64,000 bases of DNA. Origin: Flavobacteriaceae bacterium (GTDB lineage Bacteria; Bacteroidota; Bacteroidia; Flavobacteriales; Weeksellaceae). Location of the stretch: positions 270,307 to 334,306 of the forward strand of contig PTET01000001.1 in assembly GCA_004359435.1 (NCBI GenBank), written 5' to 3'. Made by a program: the position numbers and the translations under genes. Below, piece by piece: positions 42,717-52,202 of this stretch (positions are counted from its first letter, which is position 1; each line of letters opens with the position of its first letter). Under the pieces are notes generated by a model. The model had not been told where the DNA came from. It saw nothing but the letters and a program-made list of their open reading frames with translations, and searched no databases.

Positions 42717-43439
42717 TTAAATAGTGCCATTATCTACATGAATATTTTGTCCAGTAATTGAACACGCATCCTCTGATAATAAAAATGCTACTGTTTTGGC
42801 TACAGACAGAACAGCTGTTGCTTCTTTCATAGATGTTCTGTTATATATTCTATTCTTTTGATCTTCTGATAAAGTTGCACTCATTGCTGTTTCCATAAAA
42901 CCAGGCACAACAACATTAGAACGAATTCCTAAAGCGCCCCATTCTCTTGCTGTATTTTTGGAAAACGCCTCTAAAGCACCTTTGCTCGAAGCATACATGG
43001 CTAATCCCTTATAACCAGTATGAGCACTGATGGAGGAAATATGTACTATACTACCTTTAGTCTTATTGAAAATCATATTACGAATTGCATACTTTACTAA
43101 AATAAGAGGTGAAAAAACATTTGTTTTATACATTTCCTCTAATTTTGACAAATTTAAATTCGTAATTATATCATCATAAGCATGAGCTGCATTATTTATA
43201 AAGCCATGTAGAGGAATTGAATTTGTAACAAATTCTTTAAAAACAGTTTGATAAATTTTTTCAGCATTTGAAAGATCTATGCTTTTGAAAAACAACTTCC
43301 CTTTATAGGTGACTTCTAAATCTGCAAATTCGGAAGTATGACTTCTACTAATTGCATAAACAGTATTTCCTTTTTCTAATAAAACCTTACATATTTCTAA
43401 ACCGACTCCTCTTGAAGCACCTGTCAATAATATATTCAT
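42717..43439 (-). CDS. SDR reductase of the acyl cassette (FabG-like)
   Basis: A 240-residue classical SDR: TGASRGVG nucleotide motif, NNAAHAYD, catalytic S in HISSISAHTG and YASSKGALEAF for the Tyr/Lys pair, and a C-terminal TGQNIHVDNG like FabG enzymes. It overlaps the AMP-ligase gene by four bases, and an acyl carrier protein gene follows that in the upstream direction. This suggests it reduces a 3-ketoacyl-ACP or a similar acyl group destined for the sugar. Base composition is strongly A+T-rich, like its two partners. Confidence 0.8.
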   Translation of the reverse strand: MNILLTGASRGVGLEICKVLLEKGNTVYAISRSHTSEFADLEVTYKGKLFFKSIDLSNAEKIYQTVFKEFVTNSIPLHGFINNAAHAYDDIITNLNLSKLEEMYKTNVFSPLILVKYAIRNMIFNKTKGSIVHISSISAHTGYKGLAMYASSKGALEAFSKNTAREWGALGIRSNVVVPGFMETAMSATLSEDQKNRIYNRTSMKEATAVLSVAKTVAFLLSEDACSITGQNIHVDNGTI

Positions 43440-44656
43440 AACCTTTTCAATTTCCCTGTTCTAGTTAATGTGAAGGATTCTACAAATTTTATTCGTCTTG
43501 GTATCTTAAAATCTTGGATATTTTTAGACAAATAAGATCTTATTTTAGATTCATCAATATTAACACCATCCATTAATTTTATTTCAGCACAGAGTATATT
43601 ACCCAAAACCGAATTAGGTTTCCCATAAACAATTGCCTCTTGTACTTCCATCATATTTAAAATAGCTAGTTCAACTTCGGAAGGGTTTACCTTATACCCC
43701 CCTACATTTATCAACTCATTTTTTCGACTTATAAAACGAAAATAGGTATTAGTTTCGTCTACAAACTCAATTATATCTCCAGTTTTATAATAGCCATCTT
43801 CCAATATTAAATCCTCAGATTGCCCCAACAAACTCTTACAAATCAATAATTCTTGATTTTCAATTTTAAATTTATCTTTAAATTCTAAAGGAATCTTAAA
43901 GAATTCTCCTTTAGAAATCAGCAAAGACCCGGCTTCTGTTGAAGCATATATATTATTAATTTTTGCATTGGGGAATATTTTCTTGATATTTTCATGCAGT
44001 TTTTCAGCCGATTTCTCACCTCCAAAAGTAATTCTTTTTAAAGTCAAAAATTCCTTTTCAAAAGGTAGTAATAATCTATAAAAAGTTGGCGTTGCAGAAA
44101 TATTTGTGATAGAATACTTTTCAATTGCTTCATATACTTCACGTCTGGAAGAATTAAAAATATTTACCAAAGTATTTTGATTTGAAAAAGCTTGAAAAAA
44201 TACTTGTAAACCAGCTATATGGGTAGGATTATATGCAAAACCCCAAGTTTGGCCAATATTGGTGTGAGATTTTCTTACTGCTTTACTTAATGTCGCTATT
44301 GAATGAATTATTTTCTTGGGTTGGCCAGTGGTTCCAGATGTAAATATTGTTATCGCAGATTTAGATAAAATAATTTTCTCCAACAACTCATCAACTGTCT
44401 TAAAAAACAAAGGTTTAATTTTCTTTTCTGTGATTACATTTTCTTCCAAACCTGAATTAATTAATTCAGATGCACTTAAGTCAGAGTCTAATAAAATTAT
44501 ATCATTTTCGGAAGCAATTGCAATAATAAAATTTAAAAAAAATGAGTATAGATTGTCTGATTTAAAAGCATAATTATAAAAATTACTTTTATTTATGTCA
44601 TTTAATAACTCATCATATTGCCTTATTTCATCTCTATCGATTAAGAATGGTAGCAT
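43436..44656 (-). CDS. Acyl-AMP ligase of the ANL superfamily
   Basis: A 406-residue AMP-forming ligase, shorter than the usual 500. The P-loop-like A3 motif TIFTSGTTGQPKK (about residues 100-112), the later GGEKSAEKLHENI and IYASTEAGS (adenine and acyl site), YYKTGDIIEF (A7-like), ISRKNELINVGGYKV (A8 hinge) and the terminal catalytic lysine in TRTGKLKRL are all visible. It would activate a carboxylic acid and load it on the ACP whose gene ends where this one starts (shared base at 44656). The substrate is unknown. A+T content is high. Confidence 0.85.
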   Translation of the reverse strand: MLPFLIDRDEIRQYDELLNDINKSNFYNYAFKSDNLYSFFLNFIIAIASENDIILLDSDLSASELINSGLEENVITEKKIKPLFFKTVDELLEKIILSKSAITIFTSGTTGQPKKIIHSIATLSKAVRKSHTNIGQTWGFAYNPTHIAGLQVFFQAFSNQNTLVNIFNSSRREVYEAIEKYSITNISATPTFYRLLLPFEKEFLTLKRITFGGEKSAEKLHENIKKIFPNAKINNIYASTEAGSLLISKGEFFKIPLEFKDKFKIENQELLICKSLLGQSEDLILEDGYYKTGDIIEFVDETNTYFRFISRKNELINVGGYKVNPSEVELAILNMMEVQEAIVYGKPNSVLGNILCAEIKLMDGVNIDESKIRSYLSKNIQDFKIPRRIKFVESFTLTRTGKLKRL

Positions 44657-44880
44657 TATTTTGCCAGTTTTATGTAAATTTCCCCAACTGTATTTACCAA
44701 TCCATTTTCAAAAATATCAATATCAAACTCATCTTCAATATACACTGTCAATTCTGCTAAATCAAATGAATTTAAACCAATATCATTTCTCAAATCATCA
44801 GTTTCATTTAAACAACTAAGGCTATCTAATTGTTTATTTAATCTGATATTATTTATTATTTCTAATATTTTGCTTTCCAT
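44656..44880 (-). CDS. Acyl carrier protein dedicated to the polysaccharide locus
   Basis: A 74-residue ACP-like protein. The phosphopantetheine serine is in DIGLNSFDLAELTVYIEDEF (the usual D-S-L/F-D-x-x-E arrangement, with N before S in place of D). Helix 1 is ILEIINNIRLNKQ. It shares its stop with the start of the AMP-ligase and lies next to an SDR, giving a three-gene load-and-reduce set. It is distinct from the fatty-acid AcpP in being basic-poor and lacking the exact GADSLD motif. Strongly A+T-rich. Confidence 0.82.
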   Translation of the reverse strand: MESKILEIINNIRLNKQLDSLSCLNETDDLRNDIGLNSFDLAELTVYIEDEFDIDIFENGLVNTVGEIYIKLAK

Positions 44881-44937
44881 TTTTTTAAGTTTTTTTTACA
44901 CTTCTTTATTATATCATTACTGTATTTTCATTTTAGT

Positions 44938-45621
44938 TTATTGTTTTTTTAAAACAATCTTATTTCGCATAAATTCTTTCAATGAAATTGCTGGAGTTCC
45001 TATCCAAGTATCATATATATTTCTTTTCAAATTTGTCACAATTGAGGAGCCTACTGTAACCAAAATATTTTCATCAACACAAATATCATGAGTAGATGAA
45101 ACACCTGCCCCAATATAGCAATTAACACCTATTATGACACCACTTGATAAATTTACCCCAGAACCCATAGAAACATTATCATTTATAATTGTTTCATGGG
45201 CGATATTGCAACCATATCCAACATGCACGTTAGTTCCTAATCTTACTTTCGAGCCTAAAATACACCCCGCATTTATAACGGTTCCTAGCCCTATATCGAC
45301 ATCTTCATAAATAATTACAGAAGGATGAATAATTGTTGCAAAATTATTCGTATATTTTTTTATTCGATTAAAAACTTGTTTTCTTACAATCCTATTTGTC
45401 GGATTTGCAATTGAAGAAACAAAGTATGCGTCAGAATATTCTTTACCGTCTTCTATATTTCCAAGTACTCTGTAGCCCATTATTTCTTCTCCTAACAATT
45501 CAGAATTATCATCCAAAAAACCTAGAATTTTCCACTCGTTTTTAATTTTATTTATTGAATTTATAATACAAATGACATCCATTCCTGACCCTCCAGCGCC
45601 TACAATAATAATTTCTTTCAT
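44938..45621 (-). CDS. NeuD/PglD-type acyltransferase, second copy
   Basis: A 227-residue protein with an N-terminal Rossmann-like part (IIIVGAGGSGMDVICIINS) and a long left-handed beta-helix with hexapeptide repeats (about residues 100-205; INAGCILGSKVRLGTNVHVG) including the catalytic histidine in AHETIINDNVSMGSG. The ATG at 45621 follows the formyltransferase stop; the in-frame TTG/ATG at 45642 would overlap it by 20 bp. It is located between the ACP and the formyltransferase-like gene and is a candidate to transfer the ACP-bound acyl group, or acetyl, to an amino sugar. Confidence 0.82.
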   Translation of the reverse strand: MKEIIIVGAGGSGMDVICIINSINKIKNEWKILGFLDDNSELLGEEIMGYRVLGNIEDGKEYSDAYFVSSIANPTNRIVRKQVFNRIKKYTNNFATIIHPSVIIYEDVDIGLGTVINAGCILGSKVRLGTNVHVGYGCNIAHETIINDNVSMGSGVNLSSGVIIGVNCYIGAGVSSTHDICVDENILVTVGSSIVTNLKRNIYDTWIGTPAISLKEFMRNKIVLKKQ

Positions 45622-45622
45622 A

Positions 45623-46294
45623 TTATTTTTTTTTAAATTCAACTTGTTTTATATATAATTTGCCGTTCTCATCTTCGATATATCCATTTGGATATGGATC
45701 TTCTAAGCATCTAAAAAAGTTATATAATTCTTCCGTATTCATTTTGAGTAAATCTTCTTTTTTTAAACGGCTATCAATAGGGTTTCTTTTTTGTCTTACT
45801 ATAGATTCTTCAGGCCATTCTTGCCAAGAAATATTTGGCATATCATCCAAATATCTATTAAACAAAACTATACTTGTAGATGTCATTTGATATAAAACAT
45901 CAGACATATTCCCTGACAAATCTAAATCAACTTCGTGCGAAAACAATCTATTATGAGTGTGAGCTCTTTTGGAATATTTATCGAAAGTGAAACTAAATAT
46001 TCTGTGTTTTGTTCTAGTAACACCATCTATAATTTGGAGCTGCAAAGGTGATCCGTAAGAATATCTATCTAATTCTGCACAATGTACTCCAATCGCCTCA
46101 ATTTTTGAAGTTATTTCATCACCTAATTCTTCACTCCAACCACAGGAGATAATTAAATCAAATTTGTTTAAATTTAATTTTAAAAGTTCATCGTGTGTTT
46201 TACACAAGACGCTTTCTTCAACCCTAGGGTGTTTTTTAATTGATGGATAAACATCTAAAGACCACTGCCTGTACGCTAAAAAAATAATTTTCAT
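45623..46294 (-). CDS. Formyltransferase-like protein (sugar N-formyltransferase candidate)
   Basis: A 223-residue protein resembling the formyltransferase fold of methionyl-tRNA and sugar N-formyltransferases. KIIFLAYRQWSLDVYPSI begins the Rossmann part, GVHCAELDRYSYGSPLQLQIIDG holds the conserved His and the loop, and the C-terminus LEDPYPNGYIEDENGKLYIK matches the formyltransferase ending (DPYPgA...gkl). The N-x-H-D catalytic set is not fully obvious. It sits between the R-variant aminotransferase and the NeuD-like gene, so formylation of a 4-amino sugar is the likely role. Confidence 0.7.
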   Translation of the reverse strand: MKIIFLAYRQWSLDVYPSIKKHPRVEESVLCKTHDELLKLNLNKFDLIISCGWSEELGDEITSKIEAIGVHCAELDRYSYGSPLQLQIIDGVTRTKHRIFSFTFDKYSKRAHTHNRLFSHEVDLDLSGNMSDVLYQMTSTSIVLFNRYLDDMPNISWQEWPEESIVRQKRNPIDSRLKKEDLLKMNTEELYNFFRCLEDPYPNGYIEDENGKLYIKQVEFKKK

Positions 46295-46306
46295 ATAAGT
46301 ATTATT

Positions 46307-47362
46307 TTATAACCACCATCCACAAGGAATGGCTACAAATTTAGATTTAAATTCATTTACTCCCTTTAAATTTACATTATTATTAAAAACAGAATAGATA
46401 TTATTGTTAATGTGTACACCAGTCGCAAAAAATCCTTTGGATTTGAAATGCTCAATAGTTTGGTTTTTGTTTTGTGAAAGGGTACCAAAAACCCAATAAT
46501 TGGGATTTGTATTGTTGTTTATTTCGAGAGGTTGGATGTTTTGACTTTCTTTTAGTTGGGCTGTCCATTTTTCACCATTCCTCTTCTGCTTTTGCAGCAG
46601 CTCTTCAATTTCTTCCATTTGTTTGACTCCCAGAAAAGAGTTTACTTCGCTCATCATTCCCCCAAAACCTTCAAGGTGTATATCACAATCTGGATTTATT
46701 TCTCCATCAGCTGTTCTGAAATTTTGCCTATCAATACCAAAATCTCTAATTAAAACGGCTTTATCATATAATTTTTTGTTTTTAAATACTATAGCACCTC
46801 CTTCAATGGTATTGGGTAATCTAACAGTCTGGAAAGAAAAAACTGTTACATCAGTCCCCAAATTTCCTAACCTTTTGCCATTGTATTCAGAACCAAATGC
46901 TTCAATTCCATCATCAATAATTGGGATGTTGTATTTAATACCCAATGAATTTATTTTATCAATTTCTCCAACATATCCACAAAAATGATTGTGGAAAATT
47001 GCTTTTGTTTTATTTGTGATTTTTTGTTCTACATCTTTTGGGCACAAAGTTCCTGTATTTGGATTGATATCTGCCCAAACGACTTTCAATTTTCGTGTAA
47101 CAAATGGTTGATTTGATGCCAAACAGCTTACTGGACTTGCGATAATTTCATCTCCTGGTTGTAAATCTAGAGTTGAAAGTAGAATTAACATCGCCATGTT
47201 GTAAGAATTTACACTCAGAACAAATTCAGTACCTATAAATTTTTTTAATTGAGCTTCAAATTGTTGTCCATATTTCCCAAATCCAAGCTGACTAGAATAT
47301 AGGATGGTTTCTAATTCTTTGGTAATCCCTTCAGGCATATATGGTTTATATATAGGTATCAT
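46307..47362 (-). CDS. DegT-family aminotransferase homologue lacking the PLP lysine
   Basis: A 351-residue protein of the DegT/DnrJ/EryC1 fold. The usual blocks are present (VLSVNSYNMAMLILLSTLDL, PIIDDGIEAFGSEYNG), but the segment that normally carries the Schiff-base lysine reads FSFQTVRLPNTIEGG, with arginine where its neighbour at 47364 has lysine (LQAIKHMTTVDGG). The codon is AGA. One base would restore AAA. Known relatives that lost this lysine (ColD, with His) perform other PLP-dependent chemistry such as dehydration. It lies 1 bp before the K-containing copy on the same strand. Function unknown; heterodimer with its neighbour is possible. Confidence 0.85.
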   Translation of the reverse strand: MIPIYKPYMPEGITKELETILYSSQLGFGKYGQQFEAQLKKFIGTEFVLSVNSYNMAMLILLSTLDLQPGDEIIASPVSCLASNQPFVTRKLKVVWADINPNTGTLCPKDVEQKITNKTKAIFHNHFCGYVGEIDKINSLGIKYNIPIIDDGIEAFGSEYNGKRLGNLGTDVTVFSFQTVRLPNTIEGGAIVFKNKKLYDKAVLIRDFGIDRQNFRTADGEINPDCDIHLEGFGGMMSEVNSFLGVKQMEEIEELLQKQKRNGEKWTAQLKESQNIQPLEINNNTNPNYWVFGTLSQNKNQTIEHFKSKGFFATGVHINNNIYSVFNNNVNLKGVNEFKSKFVAIPCGWWL

Positions 47363-47363
47363 C

Positions 47364-48452
47364 TTACCAACCTCTCTTAATTATCTCAATCATTTTTTCT
47401 TTATCTTCATTCGAGAGCCACCATCCACAAGGCAGATGAACCATCTCTTTGTAAAACTGGTCGAAAACGGGTAATTCTGTTCTGGACTCTTTAAATAGGG
47501 AATGCCTGTCATTTCTTAAATGCAACTCTGAGGCTGTAATTCCATTTTCGGCTAATTTTTTGATGAATCCTTCTCTATTTTGTACTTTCATTGTATACAA
47601 CCAGTACGATGGTGAAGTATTTGGGTTGTATTCCAACAATGAGACACCGGTTATATTTTTTAGATTCTGGTCAAAATACAATCCATTTTCAATATACTTG
47701 CCTAAAATATTATTTATATGATTCATCTGCACAATTCCAATGGTAGCATTCACATTGTTCATATGATATTTGTAACCAGGTATCGTGATATCATTTTCTA
47801 ATCTTGGCTTTGTTTTGTCTAAACCAAACCAACGAAGCAATTTTCCTTTTTTGTAATTTTCTTCAGACTTTACACAAAGGAATCCTCCATCAACAGTTGT
47901 CATGTGTTTTATAGCTTGGAGAGAGAATATAGTATAGTCTGAATGTGAACCTATTGGTAAGCCATTGTATTTTGCACCAAGAGCGTGAGCTGCATCTTCA
48001 ATTATTGGAATATTAAATTCCTTAGATATCGCAATAAATTCGTCCATATTGCAAACCATTCCTGCATAATGGACCAACATAATTGCTTTTGTTCTAGGGC
48101 TGATTTTTTCACGTACACTCTTAGGGTCAACCAATCCAGTGTTGGCTTGTACATCTGCCCAAACAACTTTTGCTCCAACAAGCTTTATGGCTACATTGGT
48201 TGGTTCGGCAGTTAGAACAGTACTAATCACCTCATCACCCACTCCAACTCCAGCCAATAATAATGACAAATGCAATGCTGCCGTACCTGAATTCAGAGAA
48301 AGTGATAAAGGGTTTCGAATAAAATTTGAAAATTGATTCTCAAATTCATATACTTTTTCTCCTTCTGCAATATATCCGCTGTAGAGAGTTTCTTGGAGTG
48401 CAGGAATTAATTCTTCAACAGGAGGAATAAAAGGCTTAACAATGGGAATCAT
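47364..48452 (-). CDS. DegT/DnrJ/EryC1 sugar aminotransferase
   Basis: A 362-residue PLP enzyme with SLNSGTAALHLSLLLAGV, IIEDAAHALGAKY, and the Schiff-base lysine in FSLQAIKHMTTVDGG. It follows the CapE-like dehydratase by 3 bp, so it probably aminates C4 of the 4-keto sugar from that enzyme. The sequence differs clearly from the PglE-like copy at 33467, consistent with a different sugar isomer. Confidence 0.9.
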   Translation of the reverse strand: MIPIVKPFIPPVEELIPALQETLYSGYIAEGEKVYEFENQFSNFIRNPLSLSLNSGTAALHLSLLLAGVGVGDEVISTVLTAEPTNVAIKLVGAKVVWADVQANTGLVDPKSVREKISPRTKAIMLVHYAGMVCNMDEFIAISKEFNIPIIEDAAHALGAKYNGLPIGSHSDYTIFSLQAIKHMTTVDGGFLCVKSEENYKKGKLLRWFGLDKTKPRLENDITIPGYKYHMNNVNATIGIVQMNHINNILGKYIENGLYFDQNLKNITGVSLLEYNPNTSPSYWLYTMKVQNREGFIKKLAENGITASELHLRNDRHSLFKESRTELPVFDQFYKEMVHLPCGWWLSNEDKEKMIEIIKRGW

Positions 48453-48455
48453 ATC

Positions 48456-49478
48456 TTAAGAATCTTGGTTGGCTAACTCTTTTTTCACATAATCCAATGT
48501 TAACAACAAAGATTTTAATTCTTCGACATTTAATTGGTTTGTATTGTGGGAGTTGTATTCGTCTTTGGTTAATGAAGGTCCATCTTCCTGGACATATTTG
48601 GTGTAATTCAAATCTCTATAATCTGCGGGAACTCTATAAAATCCACCCAAATCTTCGGCTTTAGCCATTTCTTCTTTGGAACACAAAGTTTCGTACAATT
48701 TTTCTGAATGTCTTTCTCCTATTATTTTGACTTCATTATTTGCGTTGAATAATTCTTTTAATGATTGAGCCAATGTAGCAATTGTTGCTCCAGGTGATTT
48801 CTGTACGAAGATATCACCAGGAGAGCCATTTTTGAATGCATACATTACAAGTTCAACCGAGTCTTCAAGGGACATCATGAATCGGGTCATGTTAGGATTT
48901 GTAATTGTCAATGGCTTACCTTCTTTGATTTGTTTAATAAACAACGGGATTATGGAGCCTCTTGAGCACATTACATTTCCATATCGGGTAGCTGTATAGA
49001 TGGCTTTAGATTTTTGAACCCTTGAGTCCCTTGCCTTAGAAATAGCCAATTTCTCCATCATCGCCTTTGATATTCCCATCGCATTTATTGGATAAACAGC
49101 TTTATCTGTACTTAATACAACTACTCTTTCAACATTATTTCGAGCAGAAGCTTCCAGCACATTTTCAGCCCCCAAAATGTTTGTCTGTACAGCTTGTGTT
49201 GGGTAGAACTCACAAGAAGGCACTTGTTTTAAAGCTGCAGCATGAAAAACATAATTTACGTCTTGCATCGCGTTATTTATACTATCAAAGTCTCGAATAT
49301 CTCCTACGACAAAATTCAATTTGTCATTTTTGTACTCGATTCGCATATCTTCTTGCTTCTTTTCATCTCTACTAAAAATGCGAATTTCCTTTAAGTCTGA
49401 GTTTAAAAAACCTTTTAACATCGCATTTCCAAAGGAACCTGTTCCACCAGTTATTAGCAAAATTTTATCTTTAAACAT
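48456..49478 (-). CDS. CapE/WbjB-type UDP-GlcNAc inverting 4,6-dehydratase
   Basis: A 340-residue soluble SDR. ILLITGGTGSFGNAMLKGF binds NADP, FHAAALKQVPSCEFYP and STDKAVYPINAMGISKAMME carry the catalytic residues in the M-x-x-x-K form characteristic of inverting dehydratases. YGNVMCSRGSIIPLF and NPNMTRFMMS complete the family pattern. In other loci CapE starts L-FucNAc synthesis with CapF and CapG; neither is here. Instead two DegT proteins follow, so a 4-amino sugar derivative is more likely. The ATG at 49478 is chosen over 49502 because the extra residues are atypical. Confidence 0.9.
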   Translation of the reverse strand: MFKDKILLITGGTGSFGNAMLKGFLNSDLKEIRIFSRDEKKQEDMRIEYKNDKLNFVVGDIRDFDSINNAMQDVNYVFHAAALKQVPSCEFYPTQAVQTNILGAENVLEASARNNVERVVVLSTDKAVYPINAMGISKAMMEKLAISKARDSRVQKSKAIYTATRYGNVMCSRGSIIPLFIKQIKEGKPLTITNPNMTRFMMSLEDSVELVMYAFKNGSPGDIFVQKSPGATIATLAQSLKELFNANNEVKIIGERHSEKLYETLCSKEEMAKAEDLGGFYRVPADYRDLNYTKYVQEDGPSLTKDEYNSHNTNQLNVEELKSLLLTLDYVKKELANQDS

Positions 49479-49483
49479 ATTTG

Positions 49484-50695
49484 TTATTTTAACACCCCAC
49501 AAAAATCAAGTACAATTTGATTTTCTTTTAATTTCATGTATTTAAATTCATCATGAGCAACTAGCAATACAACTATATCAGCTTTTTCAACAGCCTCTTT
49601 GTAACTTGTAAGCTTGAAGACATTGTGAGAATCTATATTTGGCTCAACAATAAAGTATTCACCATTGTTGTCGTCTTGCAACACTTTTTGCGCAATATAT
49701 TTGGCTGGAGACTCCCTTAAGTCATCAATATTGGGCTTAAAAGCAAGCCCCATGAGTGCCACTTTGGGTTTTCTTTTGTTATCAAGTTCAAATTGTAATT
49801 TGGCATTTTGTATTTTTTCTGCACACCAAAAAGATTTGTAATTGTTTACTTCCCTTGCCATTCCAATTATTTTGGATTCCATTGGGTAGTCTGACACGAT
49901 AAAATATGGGTCAACTGCAATACAATGTCCACCTACACCACAACCTGGTTGCAAAATATTTACTCTTGGATGTTTGTTCGCGAGCTCAATAAGTTCCCAG
50001 ACATTAATAGATGCCTTGTCACATATCAGAGATAGTTCATTGGCAAAGGCAATCTGAACGTCGCGAGATGCATTTTCTGTTAACTTGCACATTTCAGCTG
50101 TTCTTGCATTGGTTGGATGCAATTCGCCTTTTACAAACTGACTATAAAATGCGATGGATTTTTGGGTTGATTCCTCATTTACTCCACCTATAACTCTGTC
50201 GTTATGTACCAATTCGTGCATGACATTCCCTGGTAAAACTCTTTCCGGGCAATAGGCGAGATATATTTTCCCCTCGAGCTCTGGCCTTTCAGAATAAATG
50301 TATTGCATCATTTTTTCTGTAGTCCCAACTGGAGATGTAGATTCAATAATATATAAATCTCCATTTTTCAAAAGTGGTAATATTGCTTTTGTAGCAGCTT
50401 GAACAAAAGAGATGTCTGGTTCGTTTTTTGCTTTAAAAGGAGTGGGTACCACAACAAGATATACATCTGCTTCTATAGGCTTGGTATCCGCTCTTAGATA
50501 TCCATCAAACACAGCCTTTGCAACTGCAGTATCCAAACTTGGTTCTACTATATGTATTTTTCCTTGATTAATGGTATCTACTACCTGTTTGTTTACATCT
50601 ACACCATGTACATAGATACCATTGTTGGCAATCAGTGCTGAAGTGGGAAGGCCGATGTACCCAAGACCAATTGTAACTACTTTATTTTGACTCAT
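49484..50695 (-). CDS. wecC: UDP-N-acetyl-D-mannosamine dehydrogenase
   Basis: A 403-residue UDP-sugar dehydrogenase that oxidises UDP-ManNAc to UDP-ManNAc[19 protein letters not shown] is the NAD site, [16 protein letters not shown] the central block, [20 protein letters not shown] the conserved helix, and the catalytic cysteine is in [29 protein letters not shown] marks the UDP-binding C-terminal domain. It overlaps the upstream CysC/WecB chimera by four bases, which fits the WecB-WecC pathway order. Confidence 0.93.
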   Translation of the reverse strand: MSQNKVVTIGLGYIGLPTSALIANNGIYVHGVDVNKQVVDTINQGKIHIVEPSLDTAVAKAVFDGYLRADTKPIEADVYLVVVPTPFKAKNEPDISFVQAATKAILPLLKNGDLYIIESTSPVGTTEKMMQYIYSERPELEGKIYLAYCPERVLPGNVMHELVHNDRVIGGVNEESTQKSIAFYSQFVKGELHPTNARTAEMCKLTENASRDVQIAFANELSLICDKASINVWELIELANKHPRVNILQPGCGVGGHCIAVDPYFIVSDYPMESKIIGMAREVNNYKSFWCAEKIQNAKLQFELDNKRKPKVALMGLAFKPNIDDLRESPAKYIAQKVLQDDNNGEYFIVEPNIDSHNVFKLTSYKEAVEKADIVVLLVAHDEFKYMKLKENQIVLDFCGVLK

Positions 50696-52140
50696 AGCTC
50701 AATTTCTTTTATAAATTTCACAATCCTTTCACAGGCTTTTCCATCTCCATACGGATTGTGTAAGGCACTCATTTTGTTGTAATCTTGTGAATTGTCTAAC
50801 AAATTTAGACAATTTTGAACGATTTTTTGTTTTTCAGTTCCTACCAAAATCACAGTTCCAGCTTCTACAGCTTCTGGTCTTTCTGTAGTATCACGCATAA
50901 CAAGAACAGGTTTTCCCAAACTTGGTGCTTCTTCTTGAACACCTCCACTGTCTGTGATAATCAGATAAGATTGGTTCATCAACCAAACAAATGCAGGGTA
51001 ACTCAGAGGTTCAATGAGTTTTATGTTTTGAATATTTCCTAATATCTCAAATACAGGACCTTTTACATTTGGATTCAGATGTACAGGATATATGATTTGT
51101 ACTTCCTCAGATTTAGTTTGGGCAATTTCTTTCAAAGCTGAACAAATCTGAACAAAACCATCTCCGTGGTTTTCTCTTCTATGACCCGTTACCAGGATGA
51201 GTTTTTTTGTTGAATCGATTGTATTTTTTAGAGACTCAATTTCTGGATTGGTTAAGGTATTGACCTTGTCAGAGCTCTCCAATAGTGCGTCTATAACTGT
51301 GTTTCCCGTAACCAAAATTGTAGATTCATTTACTTTTTCGTCTAGTAGATTATTTTTAGAAGTGATAGTTGGAGCAAAATGTATGTCAGCTATTCTTCCT
51401 GTTATTTGTCTGTTGATTTCTTCCGGAAAAGGAGAATATTTGTTGTGTGTACGTAGTCCAGCCTCAATGTGGCAAATTTTCGCTCCAGAATAAAATGCAG
51501 AAATACTCGCTGCCATGGTTGTTGTTGTATCTCCGTGAACATAAACAAAATCGGGTTTGAACTCTTCGAAAATAGGTTTTAGACCCATGATAATGTCGCA
51601 GGTTAGACTATGTAGATTTTGACCAGGTTTCATCAAGTTTAAATCGTAATCGGGTTTTAATGAGATTCCTGTGAAATTGTCAATTTCGCCTTTTCTTGCC
51701 TTGGCATACAGACCCTTAATGTCCCTTTCTTCGCACTTTTCAAGGGGTGTACTTACATAAACCTCAAAGTAGTTTTCTTCTCCAACAATGTTTTTTACCA
51801 GTTCTCTGTCTTTGCTTAAAGGTGAAATAAATGCACCTAGGGTTATGATGCCCGCATCGATGAAAAGTTTGGCGATTTCCGCAACTCTTCTGATGTTTTC
51901 ACCACGGTCTTCCTGGCTAAATCCAAGGTTTTTGTTGATTCCTAGGCGAATGTTGTCTCCATCCAAAAGGTAGGTTTTGTAGCCATTGTTGTAAAGTTCT
52001 ACTTCAAGAGCATTGGCAAGAGTCGATTTTCCTGAGCCAGAAAGCCCAGTAAACCAAATGAGTCTGCCTTTTTGACCTTGCAATTTCTCTCTGTGCTGCC
52101 TTTGAAGACTAAAATTTTGTGAAAATAAATCTGTATTCAT
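50692..52140 (-). CDS. Chimera of APS kinase (CysC) and UDP-GlcNAc 2-epimerase (WecB), both truncated
   Basis: A 482-residue open frame. Residues 1 to about 160 match adenylylsulfate kinase: [12 protein letters not shown]-loop, [32 protein letters not shown]. The expected continuation (DPYEAPENPE and about 40 more residues) is missing. From about residue 161 the protein reads [16 protein letters not shown] and continues as WecB, with [40 protein letters not shown] and [20 protein letters not shown]. The first 60 or so residues of WecB, including the G-T-R-P-E loop with active-site Arg and Lys, are absent. The join at about 51655 is in frame. Neither half looks complete, so loss of function or an assembly collapse is likely. 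Confidence 0.85.
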   Translation of the reverse strand: MNTDLFSQNFSLQRQHREKLQGQKGRLIWFTGLSGSGKSTLANALEVELYNNGYKTYLLDGDNIRLGINKNLGFSQEDRGENIRRVAEIAKLFIDAGIITLGAFISPLSKDRELVKNIVGEENYFEVYVSTPLEKCEERDIKGLYAKARKGEIDNFTGISLKPDYDLNLMKPGQNLHSLTCDIIMGLKPIFEEFKPDFVYVHGDTTTTMAASISAFYSGAKICHIEAGLRTHNKYSPFPEEINRQITGRIADIHFAPTITSKNNLLDEKVNESTILVTGNTVIDALLESSDKVNTLTNPEIESLKNTIDSTKKLILVTGHRRENHGDGFVQICSALKEIAQTKSEEVQIIYPVHLNPNVKGPVFEILGNIQNIKLIEPLSYPAFVWLMNQSYLIITDSGGVQEEAPSLGKPVLVMRDTTERPEAVEAGTVILVGTEKQKIVQNCLNLLDNSQDYNKMSALHNPYGDGKACERIVKFIKEIEL

Positions 52141-52202
52141 ACCCTAACAATGGTGAACAAATGTAGCGCTATATAATCTGTTTGAGAAGTTTATTTGCCT
52201 AA

